Origin: Rhodobacteraceae bacterium UBA6796
GTDB lineage: Bacteria > Pseudomonadota > Alphaproteobacteria > Rhodobacterales > Rhodobacteraceae
Direction: 5' to 3'
Assembly (NCBI GenBank): GCA_002452815.1
Contig: DKFM01000017.1
Span: forward strand, 39,243-103,242
Length of the DNA stretch: 64,000 nt
Shown: positions 9,412 to 18,166 of the stretch, piece after piece
Layout: the number at the start of each line of letters is the position of its first letter
How positions within the stretch are numbered: the stretch's first letter is position 1
Notes under the pieces: generated by a model
Told to the model about the DNA's origin: nothing
What the model saw: the letters and a program-made list of their open reading frames with translations, nothing else
Databases searched by the model: none
Position numbers and translations under genes: made by a program

Positions 9412-11577
9412 TTATTCGACCGTGCCGATCGAGAAGAACAGCGTCTCGCCCGAGCTGTCGTCCACACCGTCATTGTCAGTGACCACGAAGCCCTCGCCCG
9501 CGGCGTCGATGGCAAAGCCTTCGACCTTGTCCACCACATAGCCGCCGGTGGCCTTCAGATCGGGGATCAGATCGCGGACCTCTTCCTTCGCAACCACGGG
9601 CAGATCACCGCCCAGTTTCGCGGGCGCCAGATCGGCCAGCTTCACGCGGAAGATCTTTTTCACCACGGCCGCCGCGCCGATCTGGTTGTCGCGTTCGATC
9701 ACATAGGCATGATCGCCCGCCACGGTGATTTCCGACAGACCCATCCAGCCCGCGCCCTTGGGTTCCAGCGGGTAATGCACTGCACCCCACTCGCCGGTTT
9801 CGGTGTTGTAGGCGACCAGCTTGACCATGCCTTTCGGATCGTCACGCCATTCGCGCTGCACCGCCATCCACAGCATGTCGCCGACCTTCGCTACGCCTTC
9901 AAACCCGAAGCGGACCTCGTTGGCGGCCAGTTCCGGCGGCAGGCCGATCTGCTCCTTGATCTCGCCCTTGGCGTTCACATGCAGCAGGCCATGCGGGACC
10001 ATCTTGGCGGTGTTGCCTTCGCTGGCCAGCCAGAAGCCGCCCTTGCCATCCAGCGTGATGCCTTCCAGATCCAGCAATTGCGCCGCATCGCCGCCCCGGG
10101 TGACCGGCGTCGCCGCGATGATCCGCGCGGGTTTCGCCGTCGCGTCGATGGTGAAGATCGCGGGCGCCGCGGAATAGAAGCTGTCCGAGATGCCATACAG
10201 GATGCCCGGCTTTTCGGCATCGGCCACCAGACCCGACAGCGCGCCCCAGCCGATCAGCGTGTCGCTGCCCGCCGAGGTAATCATCGGATAGCTGGCCGGG
10301 GCCGCGCTGCGTTCGAACAGCATGACATGCGCCCGCGCGGCACCGTCGGCACCCAGATCGGTTTCGTTGGCAGACACGAGCAGACCCCGCGCCGGGATCG
10401 TGGTGTATCCTTCCGGCCCGATGCCCGAGGGCAGAAGTTGCAACAGCCTCGGCGCGGCCAGATCGGCCACATCGTAAACCCCCACGACCGACCCGCGTTC
10501 AGAGCCGACGAAAACCAGCGTCTGACCGTCGAAATGGCCCACCTCGATCGACTCCGGCTCGACGCCTTTCTTGCCCGCGCGCTTGTCCGGGAAATGGCCG
10601 ATCTCGGCCACCGCGCGCTCGAAGCTCAGGCCGCTGTCGTAGACGACGCTGCCGTCCTTGCTGAAGATGGTCCAGCCGCGCGAACCGCCCTTCCAGTCGC
10701 CTTCATTGGCGGTGGCGAAGTGATCGGCGTCGATCCAGCGCACCGCGTCAGGCTCGCGCGCCACGCCCTCCAGCTTGCCGCTGAAATCAATCTTGCCGTC
10801 TTTTTTGGTGTCCACGCCCTGCAGATCGACCGAACCGGCGCTGAAATGGCTGGCCACCGTGCCGTCGGCCCCGATCACCACCAGATGGTTGTTTTCCTGC
10901 ATCGTCACGACGATTTCGCCCAGCTCGTTGACATCGACGAATTCGGGCTCCGGGTCGTCCCCCGCCACATCTGCCAGCCCGGTCATCTCGATCCGCTGGG
11001 CCGCGGCGCAATCGGGCATCCCGTCCTTGAGCGACAGCTTGACCACGAAGCCCGCGGGCATCTGCGGCAGGGCACCGTCGTTCAGCTCTTCATCACGCTC
11101 GTTCTCGATGGCCACGGCGACGAAGCTGCCATCCTTGGCGCGCGCCACCGAGTCGGGCTGCCCGCCCAGATCGCAGCTGGCCAGTTCGGTTTTCGTGGCC
11201 AGATCGACCACCGCCAAACGACCCGAAGTATTGATGTAATCCGCCGAGGTATTCACCGCGACCAGCGCCTTGGCGCCGATCACCGTCACACTCGTCGGCT
11301 CGCCCCCCATCGCGACGGTGCCCAGCGGTTTGGGCGCGCCTGCGTCCGAAATATCCACCAGACCGATCGCGCCCAGCGGGCTGTCGGTATAGACCAGCGT
11401 CATGCCGTCTTCGCTGGCCGCAATGATCTCGGCCGAGGTTTTGCGCCCCCGGTCCTCGCCCTCGGCCATGTTGTCGGGCGTGGCAAAGCTGGCGATGCGG
11501 TTGAAATTCATTTCGGCCAGGGCGGGCCAGGCGGTGGTCAGCGCCAGGGCGGCACCAAGCGACAAGCGCAGGATCAT
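9412..11577 (-). CDS. Secreted phytase-like esterase with beta-propeller domain
   Basis: This 721-residue exported protein has a Sec signal MILRLSLGAALALTTAWPALA. The N-terminal half resembles the choice-of-anchor-I type propeller (GEDRGRKTSAEIIAASEDGMTLVYTDSPLGAIGLVDI; GVEPESIEVG). The C-terminal half matches the esterase-like activity of phytase family (DLEGITLDGKGGFWLASEGN; GFEGVA). Both halves are beta-rich repeats. A likely role is release of phosphate from an organic phosphoester in the periplasm. A Pho-box-like site lies 59 bases upstream of the start, in keeping with that role. Activity itself is inferred from family only. Confidence 0.82.
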   Translation of the reverse strand: MILRLSLGAALALTTAWPALAEMNFNRIASFATPDNMAEGEDRGRKTSAEIIAASEDGMTLVYTDSPLGAIGLVDISDAGAPKPLGTVAMGGEPTSVTVIGAKALVAVNTSADYINTSGRLAVVDLATKTELASCDLGGQPDSVARAKDGSFVAVAIENERDEELNDGALPQMPAGFVVKLSLKDGMPDCAAAQRIEMTGLADVAGDDPEPEFVDVNELGEIVVTMQENNHLVVIGADGTVASHFSAGSVDLQGVDTKKDGKIDFSGKLEGVAREPDAVRWIDADHFATANEGDWKGGSRGWTIFSKDGSVVYDSGLSFERAVAEIGHFPDKRAGKKGVEPESIEVGHFDGQTLVFVGSERGSVVGVYDVADLAAPRLLQLLPSGIGPEGYTTIPARGLLVSANETDLGADGAARAHVMLFERSAAPASYPMITSAGSDTLIGWGALSGLVADAEKPGILYGISDSFYSAAPAIFTIDATAKPARIIAATPVTRGGDAAQLLDLEGITLDGKGGFWLASEGNTAKMVPHGLLHVNAKGEIKEQIGLPPELAANEVRFGFEGVAKVGDMLWMAVQREWRDDPKGMVKLVAYNTETGEWGAVHYPLEPKGAGWMGLSEITVAGDHAYVIERDNQIGAAAVVKKIFRVKLADLAPAKLGGDLPVVAKEEVRDLIPDLKATGGYVVDKVEGFAIDAAGEGFVVTDNDGVDDSSGETLFFSIGTVE

Positions 11578-11635
11578 GGGACTCTCCGGTCAATACAGGT
11601 TACCCCTGCCCATGACCCGGCGATGTTACGCCCCC

Positions 11636-11653
11636 ACAACAGGGGCGTGACAG
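11636..11653 (-). promoter_or_regulatory. Pho-box-like PhoB binding site
   Basis: On the minus strand the site reads CTGTCACGCCCCTGTTGT. It carries CTGTCA and CTGT spaced 11 bases apart, as in the PhoB consensus CTGTCAT-N4-CTGTCAT. It lies 59-76 bases before the start of the phytase-like gene. The second half-site is degenerate (CTGTTGT). Confidence 0.5.
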
Positions 11654-11670
11654 TTTTGCGACCGTGTTCA

Positions 11671-11759
11671 GGGGGCGCTGCCCCCGCGCGTGCCGCGCTC
11701 CCCCGGGATATTTGACCAGAGAGAACGACCTCTCTTTCTTGCCCGGCTATCCCGGGGAG
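11671..11759. repeat. Dispersed repeat, imperfect inverted pair (copy 4)
   Basis: GGGGGCGCTGCCCCC, then CCCCCGGGATATTTGACCAGAG, a short spacer, and CTCTTTCTTGCCCGGCTATC with CCGGGGAGCGCGG. It has the same layout as copy 2 but the arms have diverged. It lies between the 5' end of the phytase-like gene and the 3' end of creatinase. Confidence 0.7.
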
Positions 11760-11796
11760 CGCGGTCACAGATTGAAAGGGCCGCCGCCTGCCGGCT

Positions 11797-13002
11797 TCAG
11801 CCGACGATATTGAACCCCGGCCCGTAGGGGTATTTCGTGATATCCTCGGCCCCGTCGTCCCCGATCACCAGAATATCGTGTTCGCGATAGCCCCCCGCGC
11901 CGGGCAGGCCCTGCGGCAGCGTCAGCATCGGCTCCATGGAGATCACCATGCCCGGTTCCAGCACGGTGTCGATATCCTCGCGCAGTTCCAGCCCCGCCTC
12001 GCGGCCGTAATAGTGGCTAAGCACGCCGAAGCTGTGGCCATAGCCGAAAGTGCGGTATTGCAGCAAATCGCGGTCGGCAAAGAAGGCGTTGATCTGCGCG
12101 GTAATCTCGTCGCAGCGTGCGCCGGGTTTCAACAGGCTCATGCCGTATTCATGCGCAGCGACGTTTGCTTCCCAGATCTTCAGGCTGGCGGCGTCCGCCT
12201 CGCCCACGAACAGGGTGCGTTCCAGCGCGGTGTAAAAGCCCGAAATCATCGGAAAACAGTTCAGGCTCAGGATATCGCCGCGTTTCAGCTTGCGCCCGGT
12301 GACCGGGTTGTGCGCCCCGTCGGTGTTCAGCCCGGACTGGAACCAGACCCAGGTGTCGCGATATTCGGCGTCGGGAAAGCGGCGGGCAATCTCGGCCTCC
12401 ATCGCATCGCGCCCGGCCATTGCCACGTCGATCTCGCGCAGCCCCTCGCGGATCGTGTCGCGGATCGCATAGCCGCCGACATCGGCGACTGCGGCCCCGT
12501 GCCGGATCAGCTCGATCTCGGCCGGGCTCTTGACCATCCGCTGCGCCATCGTGCCGGCGGCAATATCCATGCCGCGCTTCGGCGCCACGAAGTGACTGAA
12601 CTTCTCGGCATTGACCATGGTCAGGTGGTCCGCCTCGACACCGACCGACTTGCCCGCCCCGATCACATGCGCCACCGCGCGCCAGTAATTATCGCGCGCC
12701 CAGTCGGTATAGGTCAGGCTTTCGCCATGGCAACGCCGCCAGGGTTGGCCCGCGTCGATCCCTGCCGCAATCACGACCGAGCGGTCGCGCGTGACCACCA
12801 GCCCATAGGGCCGCCCGAAGCTGCAATAAAGAAACCCGGAATAATAGGCGATATTGTGCATCGAGGTCAGAAGACACGCGTCCAGATCGTGCATCTCCAT
12901 CAGATCGCGCAGGCCTTCCAGCCGCGCCTCGTATTCCGCAGGCGCAAAGGGCAGCGGGGCTTTTTCGCCATTCTCGCAGGTATAGAATTCGGGTCTTTGC
13001 AT
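11797..13002 (-). CDS. Creatinase (creatine amidinohydrolase)
   Basis: A pita-bread-fold (M24-like) enzyme that hydrolyses creatine to sarcosine and urea. Long stretches match the known Pseudomonas creatinase pattern as I remember it: SGFLYCSFGRPY, GQPWRR, TDWARDNY, WFQSGLNTDGAHNPV (its His, residue 231 here, corresponds to the catalytic His232), GDILSLNCFPMI, YTALERTLF and RTFGYGHSFG. Length of 401 aa is as expected. GGAG lies 6 bases before ATG 13002; ATGs at 13005 and 13014 are also in frame. Metal ligands of M24 aminopeptidases are replaced, as in true creatinases. It faces away from the ABC importer genes at 13.3 kb. Confidence 0.92.
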   Translation of the reverse strand: MQRPEFYTCENGEKAPLPFAPAEYEARLEGLRDLMEMHDLDACLLTSMHNIAYYSGFLYCSFGRPYGLVVTRDRSVVIAAGIDAGQPWRRCHGESLTYTDWARDNYWRAVAHVIGAGKSVGVEADHLTMVNAEKFSHFVAPKRGMDIAAGTMAQRMVKSPAEIELIRHGAAVADVGGYAIRDTIREGLREIDVAMAGRDAMEAEIARRFPDAEYRDTWVWFQSGLNTDGAHNPVTGRKLKRGDILSLNCFPMISGFYTALERTLFVGEADAASLKIWEANVAAHEYGMSLLKPGARCDEITAQINAFFADRDLLQYRTFGYGHSFGVLSHYYGREAGLELREDIDTVLEPGMVISMEPMLTLPQGLPGAGGYREHDILVIGDDGAEDITKYPYGPGFNIVG

Positions 13003-13192
13003 CATCGTCTCCATAGGGCCACCCGGACCCCGAAAGATCCCGGCGTTCAGGACGAAGGCGGAGGGTCCGCAAGCCTTGGGCGCGCCCGCCCCGTGACGAC
13101 GCCATCGTCACCGCTCGGCCCCATGCTGGCGCAAATGATGCGGCGTTGCAATGCTTGCGGGCGGGCGTCCCGGATCAGGGAAAATGCGGCGC

Positions 13193-13255
13193 TTTCTTCT
13201 TGGCACAAATACTCCGGGGGTGAGGGCCACCCGGCCCGAGGGGGCAGCGCCCCCT
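13193..13255 (-). repeat. Dispersed intergenic repeat, single arm (copy 5)
   Basis: TTTCTTCTTGGCACAAATACTCCGGGGG is followed by a G/C hairpin (GAGGGGGCAGCGCCCCCTT). It lies in the 288-base divergent gap between creatinase and the permease gene at 13291. The rest of that gap shows no clear promoter. Confidence 0.7.
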
Positions 13256-13290
13256 TGACCCGGCCCGCAACACGAACGAACCTCGCGGCA

Positions 13291-14235
13291 ATGGTCCGCT
13301 ATATCCTCAAACGTCTGATCACCCTTGCCGCCAGCCTCGCTTTGGCCAGTGTGGTGATTTTCGCGCTGATCGAGGTCACCCCCGGCGATCCGGCCAGTTT
13401 CATGCTGGGGCTCAATGCCGCGCCCGAGACCGTAGCCGCCCTGCGCGATCAGCTGGGCCTGAACGAGGCACTGCCGCTGCGCTATCTGCAGTGGGTCGGC
13501 GGGATGCTGCAGGGCGATTTCGGGCTGAGCTATACCTACAAGGTGCCGGTGGCCGATCTGGTAGCCGACCGCCTTGAAATCTCGGCGCCGCTGGCACTGA
13601 TCGCGCTGGCGCTGTCCACGGCACTGGCGCTGCCTGCGGGGCTCTGGGCCGCGTCGCGCCGCGGGCGGGCGGGCGATGCGCTGGTGATGGGGGCCACGCA
13701 ACTGGGGATCGCGGTGCCCAATTTCTGGTTCGCGATGCTGCTGGTGCTGGTGTTCGCGATCAAATGGCAGCTGTTTCCCGCCGGTGGCTTTCCGGGCTGG
13801 TCTGACCCGTTGGCGGCGTTGCGCGCGCTGACCCTGCCCGCGCTTGCGCTGGCGCTGCCGCAGGCGGCCATTCTGGCGCGGGTGCTGCGTTCGGCCCTGA
13901 TCGAGACGCTGGGGCAGGATTACATCCGCACCGCGCGCGCCAAGGGCCTGTCGCGCGGGGCCGCGCTGACGCGGCATGCGCTGCGCAATGCGCTGATCCC
14001 GGTGCTGACGATCCTGGGGATGCAGTTTTCCTTCCTGCTGGCGGGCGCGATCATCATTGAAAACGTGTTCTACATCCCGGGACTGGGGCGTCTGATCTTT
14101 CAGGCGATCACCCAGCGCGACCTGATCGTGGTGGAATCGGTGGTGATGATCCTGGTCTTCGCGGTGATCGCGGTGACCTTCCTGACCGACCTGGCCTATG
14201 CGCTGGTCGACCCCCGGCTGCGGAGGCCCGCATGA
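13291..14235 (+). CDS. Oligopeptide-type ABC transporter permease, DppB-like
   Basis: An inner-membrane permease of 314 residues with about six membrane helices. It starts MVRYILKRLITLAASLALASVV at ATG 13291. The family marks are P-GDPA after helix 1, the loop DYIRTARAKGLS with RHALRNALIPVLT (the EAA-type motif contacting the ATPase), and the C-terminal ENVFYIPGLGRLIFQAI. It overlaps the next gene by 4 bases (ATGA). It is the first gene of a 13.3-16.7 kb importer operon that has no binding-protein gene of its own nearby. Confidence 0.9.
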   Translation: MVRYILKRLITLAASLALASVVIFALIEVTPGDPASFMLGLNAAPETVAALRDQLGLNEALPLRYLQWVGGMLQGDFGLSYTYKVPVADLVADRLEISAPLALIALALSTALALPAGLWAASRRGRAGDALVMGATQLGIAVPNFWFAMLLVLVFAIKWQLFPAGGFPGWSDPLAALRALTLPALALALPQAAILARVLRSALIETLGQDYIRTARAKGLSRGAALTRHALRNALIPVLTILGMQFSFLLAGAIIIENVFYIPGLGRLIFQAITQRDLIVVESVVMILVFAVIAVTFLTDLAYALVDPRLRRPA

Positions 14236-15047
14236 AACCCGCGCTTGCCCTGGGTGCCGTGCTGTCGGGGGCGGCACTGGCTGCGGCAGTGCTGTCGCTG
14301 GTCTGGACGCCCTATGACATCACCCAGCTGGCGATTGCGCAAAAACTGCAACCGCCGAGCCTCGCGCATTGGGCGGGCACCGATCATTTCGGGCGCGACA
14401 TCGCCTCGATGCTGATGGCGGGGGCGCGCACCTCGCTGGCGGTGGCACTGGTGGCGGTGGGGATCGGCATGGGCGTGGGCGTGCCACTGGGGCTGAGCGC
14501 TGCGGCGCTGCGCGGGTCCTGGGTGGATGAGGCGATCATGCGCGGCAACGATCTGATCTTTGCCTTCCCCTCGCTGGTGATCGCGATCCTGATCACCGCG
14601 GTCTTCGGCCCCTCGGCCACCAATGCGATCATCGCCATCGGGATCTTCAACATCCCGGTCTTCGCGCGGGTGTCGCGCGCCGGCGCGCTCAGCCTCTGGA
14701 CGCTCGATTACATCCGGGCTGCGCGGGTGGCGGGCAAGGGGCGCGCACGGATCTCGGCCGAACATATCCTGCCCAATATTGCCAACCTGCTGATCGTGCA
14801 GGGCACGATCCAGTTCAGCCTGGGCATTCTGGCCGAAGCGGGGCTGAGCTATGTGGGCCTTGGCGCGCAGCCGCCCACCGCCAGCTGGGGCCGGATGCTG
14901 GCCGAGGCGCAGACGATGGTGACGCTGGCCCCGCACGTTGCCCTCGCCCCGGGGCTGGCGATCGTCGCCACCGTGCTGGGGCTGAACCTGCTGGGCGACG
15001 GGCTGCGCGATGCGCTCGATCCGCGGTTGCGGGGGCGGATGGCATGA
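14232..15047 (+). CDS. Oligopeptide-type ABC transporter permease, DppC-like
   Basis: The second inner-membrane permease, 271 residues. Motifs are HWAGTDHFGRDIASMLMAGARTSL after helix 1 and the EAA-like stretch DYIRAARVAGKGRARISAEHILPN. The C terminus GLSYVGLGAQPPTASWGRML and NLLGDGLRDALDPR is typical of DppC. It is short at the N terminus compared with many DppC proteins but starts cleanly with ATG overlapping the upstream stop. Both neighbouring junctions are ATGA overlaps, so the three importer genes are translated as a coupled set. Confidence 0.9.
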   Translation: MKPALALGAVLSGAALAAAVLSLVWTPYDITQLAIAQKLQPPSLAHWAGTDHFGRDIASMLMAGARTSLAVALVAVGIGMGVGVPLGLSAAALRGSWVDEAIMRGNDLIFAFPSLVIAILITAVFGPSATNAIIAIGIFNIPVFARVSRAGALSLWTLDYIRAARVAGKGRARISAEHILPNIANLLIVQGTIQFSLGILAEAGLSYVGLGAQPPTASWGRMLAEAQTMVTLAPHVALAPGLAIVATVLGLNLLGDGLRDALDPRLRGRMA

Positions 15048-16723
15048 GCCTGCTGCACATCGACACGCTGGACCTGAGCTTTGCCAAAACGCCGATCCTG
15101 CGCGGGGTGACGCTGGGCCTCGAGCCCGGCGAAATTCTGGGACTGGTGGGCGAATCCGGGTCGGGCAAGTCGATGACGGCGCTGTCGGTGATGGGGCTGT
15201 TGCCGCAAGGCGCGCGGGCCACGGGGCGGATCTGGCTGGACGGGCAGGATCTGCTGGCGCTTTCCGAACGGCAGATGTGCGCATTACGCGGCAATCAGAT
15301 CGGCATGATCTTTCAAGAGCCGATGACCGCCCTGAACCCGCTGATGACGATCGGCGATCAGGTGGCCGAAACGCTGATGGTGCATCGCAAGATGCCCCGC
15401 GCCGAGGCCCGCGCGATCGCGCGCGCCAAGCTCGACCGGGTCGGCCTGCCCGGCCCGCGCTTTCCGCTCTCGCTTTATCCGCATGAACTGTCGGGCGGGC
15501 AGCGCCAGCGGGTGGCGATTGCGCTGGCCATCGCGCTACAGCCGCGCCTGCTGATCGCCGATGAACCGACCACGGCACTGGATGTCACGACCCAGGCCGA
15601 AGTGCTGAACCTGCTGCGCGATCTGGCGCGCGCCGAAGACATGGCGCTGATCCTGATCACCCACGATCTGGCGGTGGTGGCGGGCATGGCCGACCGGGTC
15701 GCGGTCATGCGGCACGGGCAGATCGTGGAAACCGGCCCGACGGAACCCTTGTTCCGCGCGCCACGCCACCCCTATACCGCGCAGCTTCTGGCGGCCTCGA
15801 CCCATCGCCCCAAAGCGGCGGCGCGCCCGGGCCCCGCAGCGGAGCATGAGTATTTTTGCCAAGAAGAAGCGGCAGGGATTTCTTCTTGGCAAAAATACTC
15901 GAAATCCGACGCGGCCCTGCTGCGGGTCGCCGGGGCCACGCGGATCTACCGCCTGCCGCGTCCCCGCCCTTTTGCGCCCCACCCCGAACTGCGGGCGGTC
16001 GATGATGTCAGCTTCCAGATCGGCCCGGGGGAGTCGGTCGGGCTGGTTGGGGAATCCGGTTGCGGCAAAAGCACATTGACCCGCGCGATCCTCGGGCTCG
16101 ATCCGTTGCAGGCGGGGTCCATCACCCTGGGGGCGCACCCGGTGGGCCCCGGGATGCCGCAGGCCGCGCGCGCCGATGTGCAGGTGGTTTTTCAGGACCC
16201 CTACGGCAGCTTCAACCCGCGCCAGCGCGTCGAAACCCTGGTGGCCGAGCCATTCCACCTGACCGGCCGCCCCGCCGACTGGCAGGACCGGGTGGCGGCA
16301 GCGCTGTCCGAGGTGGGGCTTGCTCCCGAGGATGGTGCGAAATTCATCCACGAATTTTCCGGCGGCCAGCGTCAGCGCATCGCGATTGCCCGCGCGCTGA
16401 TCATCCGCCCGAAGCTGATCGTGCTGGACGAGGCGGTCTCGGCGCTGGATGTGCGGGTGCGCGCGCAGGTGCTGGATCTGCTGGCCACGCTACAGGCCAG
16501 TCACGATCTGGCCTATCTGTTCATCTCGCATGACCTGTCGGTGGTGCGCAATGTCACCACCCGCTGTCTGGTGATGCAGGCCGGGCGGATCGTCGAACAG
16601 GGCCCGACCGAGGCATTGTTCACCGCGCCCCGCCATCCCTACACCGCAGAGCTTCTGGCCGCTGCGCCACAAATTCCCCCCGCATGGATGGAGGACCGTG
16701 CCCATGCTACCCCTCTGGTTTGA
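15044..16723 (+). CDS. Fused double ABC ATPase (GsiA-like, DppD-DppF in one chain)
   Basis: This 559-residue cytoplasmic ATPase powers the preceding permeases. Two complete nucleotide-binding domains are seen: Walker A GESGSGKS and signature LSGGQRQR in the first, GESGCGKS and FSGGQRQR in the second, each with a DE Walker B. The same layout occurs in glutathione importer ATPase GsiA. The linker (residues 269-286) is encoded by a perfect inverted copy of the local intergenic repeat, read in frame. This suggests that once-separate D and F genes were joined through repeat DNA. Its stop is followed within the same bases by the start of the aldehyde dehydrogenase gene. Confidence 0.9.
   Translation: MSLLHIDTLDLSFAKTPILRGVTLGLEPGEILGLVGESGSGKSMTALSVMGLLPQGARATGRIWLDGQDLLALSERQMCALRGNQIGMIFQEPMTALNPLMTIGDQVAETLMVHRKMPRAEARAIARAKLDRVGLPGPRFPLSLYPHELSGGQRQRVAIALAIALQPRLLIADEPTTALDVTTQAEVLNLLRDLARAEDMALILITHDLAVVAGMADRVAVMRHGQIVETGPTEPLFRAPRHPYTAQLLAASTHRPKAAARPGPAAEHEYFCQEEAAGISSWQKYSKSDAALLRVAGATRIYRLPRPRPFAPHPELRAVDDVSFQIGPGESVGLVGESGCGKSTLTRAILGLDPLQAGSITLGAHPVGPGMPQAARADVQVVFQDPYGSFNPRQRVETLVAEPFHLTGRPADWQDRVAAALSEVGLAPEDGAKFIHEFSGGQRQRIAIARALIIRPKLIVLDEAVSALDVRVRAQVLDLLATLQASHDLAYLFISHDLSVVRNVTTRCLVMQAGRIVEQGPTEALFTAPRHPYTAELLAAAPQIPPAWMEDRAHATPLV
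15849..15899. repeat. Dispersed repeat inside a coding region (copy 6)
   Basis: AGTATTTTTGCCAAGAAGAA at 15849-15868 and its exact reverse complement at 15880-15899, with an 11-base loop, lie inside the fused ATPase gene. The frame stays open through it and encodes EYFCQEEAAGISSWQKYS between the two ATPase domains. All other copies are intergenic. Confidence 0.9.
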
Positions 16724-18146
16724 TCCCACCGAAATCCTGATCGGCGGACAGTGGCGCAAGACCCGCGAAACGCTGCCCGTCGAAAACCCCTCGACCGGCG
16801 CCGAGATGGCGCAGATCGCCCGCGGCAGCGCCAGTGACATCGACGAGGCCGTGGCCGCCGCCCGGGCCGCGCTGGACGGCGACTGGGGGCAGCTCAGCGC
16901 CACCGAACGCGGGCGTGTGCTGGCACGGATGGGGGCGCTGGTGCTGGACAATGCCGAGGCGCTGGCCACGATCGAGGCGCTGGATGTCGGCAAGCCGCTG
17001 GCCCAGGCGCGCGCCGATGTGGTGGCGCTGGCCCGCTATCTGGAATTCTACGGCGGCGCCGCCGACAAGGTGATGGGCGAGACGATCCCCTACCTGAACG
17101 GTTACACCGCCTATACGCTGCGCGAACCGCATGGCGTGACCGGCCATATCGTGCCCTGGAACTATCCGATGCAGATCATCGGCCGCTCGGTCGGCGCGGC
17201 GCTGGCGATGGGCAATGCGGCGGTGCTGAAACCCGCCGAAGAGGCCAGCCTGACCGCGCTGGCCTTCGCCCGCATCGCCGCCGAAGCCGGGTTGCCCGCG
17301 GGAGCGCTCAATATCGTGCCGGGTCTGGGCGAAGAGGCGGGCGCGGCGCTCTCGGCGCACCCCGGCGTCAATCACCTGAGCTTCACCGGATCGGTTGGCG
17401 TGGGGCAGCTGATCCAGGCGCAGGCAGCGGCAAATGTGGTGCCGGTCACGCTCGAACTCGGGGGGAAATCGCCGCAGATCGTGTTCGACGACGCCGATCT
17501 GGACCGCGCGCTGCCGTTTTTGGTGAATGCGGGCATCCAGAACGCGGGTCAGACCTGCTCGGCGGCCTCGCGGATTCTGGTGCAGCGCGGGCGCTATGAC
17601 GAGGTGGTCGCGCGGATGGCCGCGCGCTATGGCGCACTGCGCGTGGGGCCGGCGCTGTCGGATCTGGATCTGGGGCCGCTGATCTCGGCGCGGCAAAAGC
17701 AGATCGTCGAAGGCTATCTGCGGCTTGCGTCCGATCTGACCATCGCGGCGCAAGGCCAGATCCACCCCGACGCGCCCGAGACCGGCCATTACATCGCGCC
17801 CACGCTGATCGCCGGGGGCAGCGGGGCGCACCGGCTGGCGCAAGAGGAAATCTTTGGTCCCGCGCAGCTGGTGATCCCCTTCGATACCGAGGAAGAGGCC
17901 GTGGCAATCGCGAATGGCACTGAATACGGGCTTGTTGCCGCGATCTGGTCGCAGGACGGGCCCCGCACGATGCGGCTGGCGCGGCGGCTGCGCGCGGGGC
18001 AGGTGTTCTTGAACAATTACGGCGCGGGTGGCGGGGTCGAACTGCCCTTCGGCGGCACCGGCAAATCGGGCCATGGCCGCGAAAAGGGGTTCGAGGCGCT
18101 CTATGGTTTCTCGGCCCTGAAGACCGTGGCCGCCTGGCATGGCTGA
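16704..18146 (+). CDS. NAD(P)-dependent aldehyde dehydrogenase
   Basis: An ALDH-superfamily enzyme of 480 residues that oxidises an aldehyde to its acid. The catalytic parts are present: HIVPWNYPMQI, GNAAVLKPAEEASLTAL, the FTGSVGVG cofactor loop, LELGGKSP (general-base Glu) and NAGQTCSAASR (nucleophilic Cys). The sequence type is near betaine-aldehyde / gamma-aminobutyraldehyde dehydrogenases, but substrate is unsettled. ATG 16704 has GGAGG 9 bases upstream; GTG 16698 is an alternative. The start lies inside the end of the ATPase gene, so it is cotranscribed with the importer and probably acts on the imported compound. Confidence 0.88.
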   Translation: MLPLWFDPTEILIGGQWRKTRETLPVENPSTGAEMAQIARGSASDIDEAVAAARAALDGDWGQLSATERGRVLARMGALVLDNAEALATIEALDVGKPLAQARADVVALARYLEFYGGAADKVMGETIPYLNGYTAYTLREPHGVTGHIVPWNYPMQIIGRSVGAALAMGNAAVLKPAEEASLTALAFARIAAEAGLPAGALNIVPGLGEEAGAALSAHPGVNHLSFTGSVGVGQLIQAQAAANVVPVTLELGGKSPQIVFDDADLDRALPFLVNAGIQNAGQTCSAASRILVQRGRYDEVVARMAARYGALRVGPALSDLDLGPLISARQKQIVEGYLRLASDLTIAAQGQIHPDAPETGHYIAPTLIAGGSGAHRLAQEEIFGPAQLVIPFDTEEEAVAIANGTEYGLVAAIWSQDGPRTMRLARRLRAGQVFLNNYGAGGGVELPFGGTGKSGHGREKGFEALYGFSALKTVAAWHG

Positions 18147-18166
18147 GCGTGAAATGGGAGGACGAC

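Noticed and set aside
9130..11715. A very long plus-strand frame opposite the phytase-like gene
   Set aside because: It is an Arg/His/Gln-rich shadow with no ribosome site; the minus-strand protein has a signal peptide and family motifs.
11878..13290. The upstream part of a 785-residue plus-strand frame ending in the DppB-like permease
   Set aside because: The first 470 residues are antisense to creatinase; the permease starts at ATG 13291.
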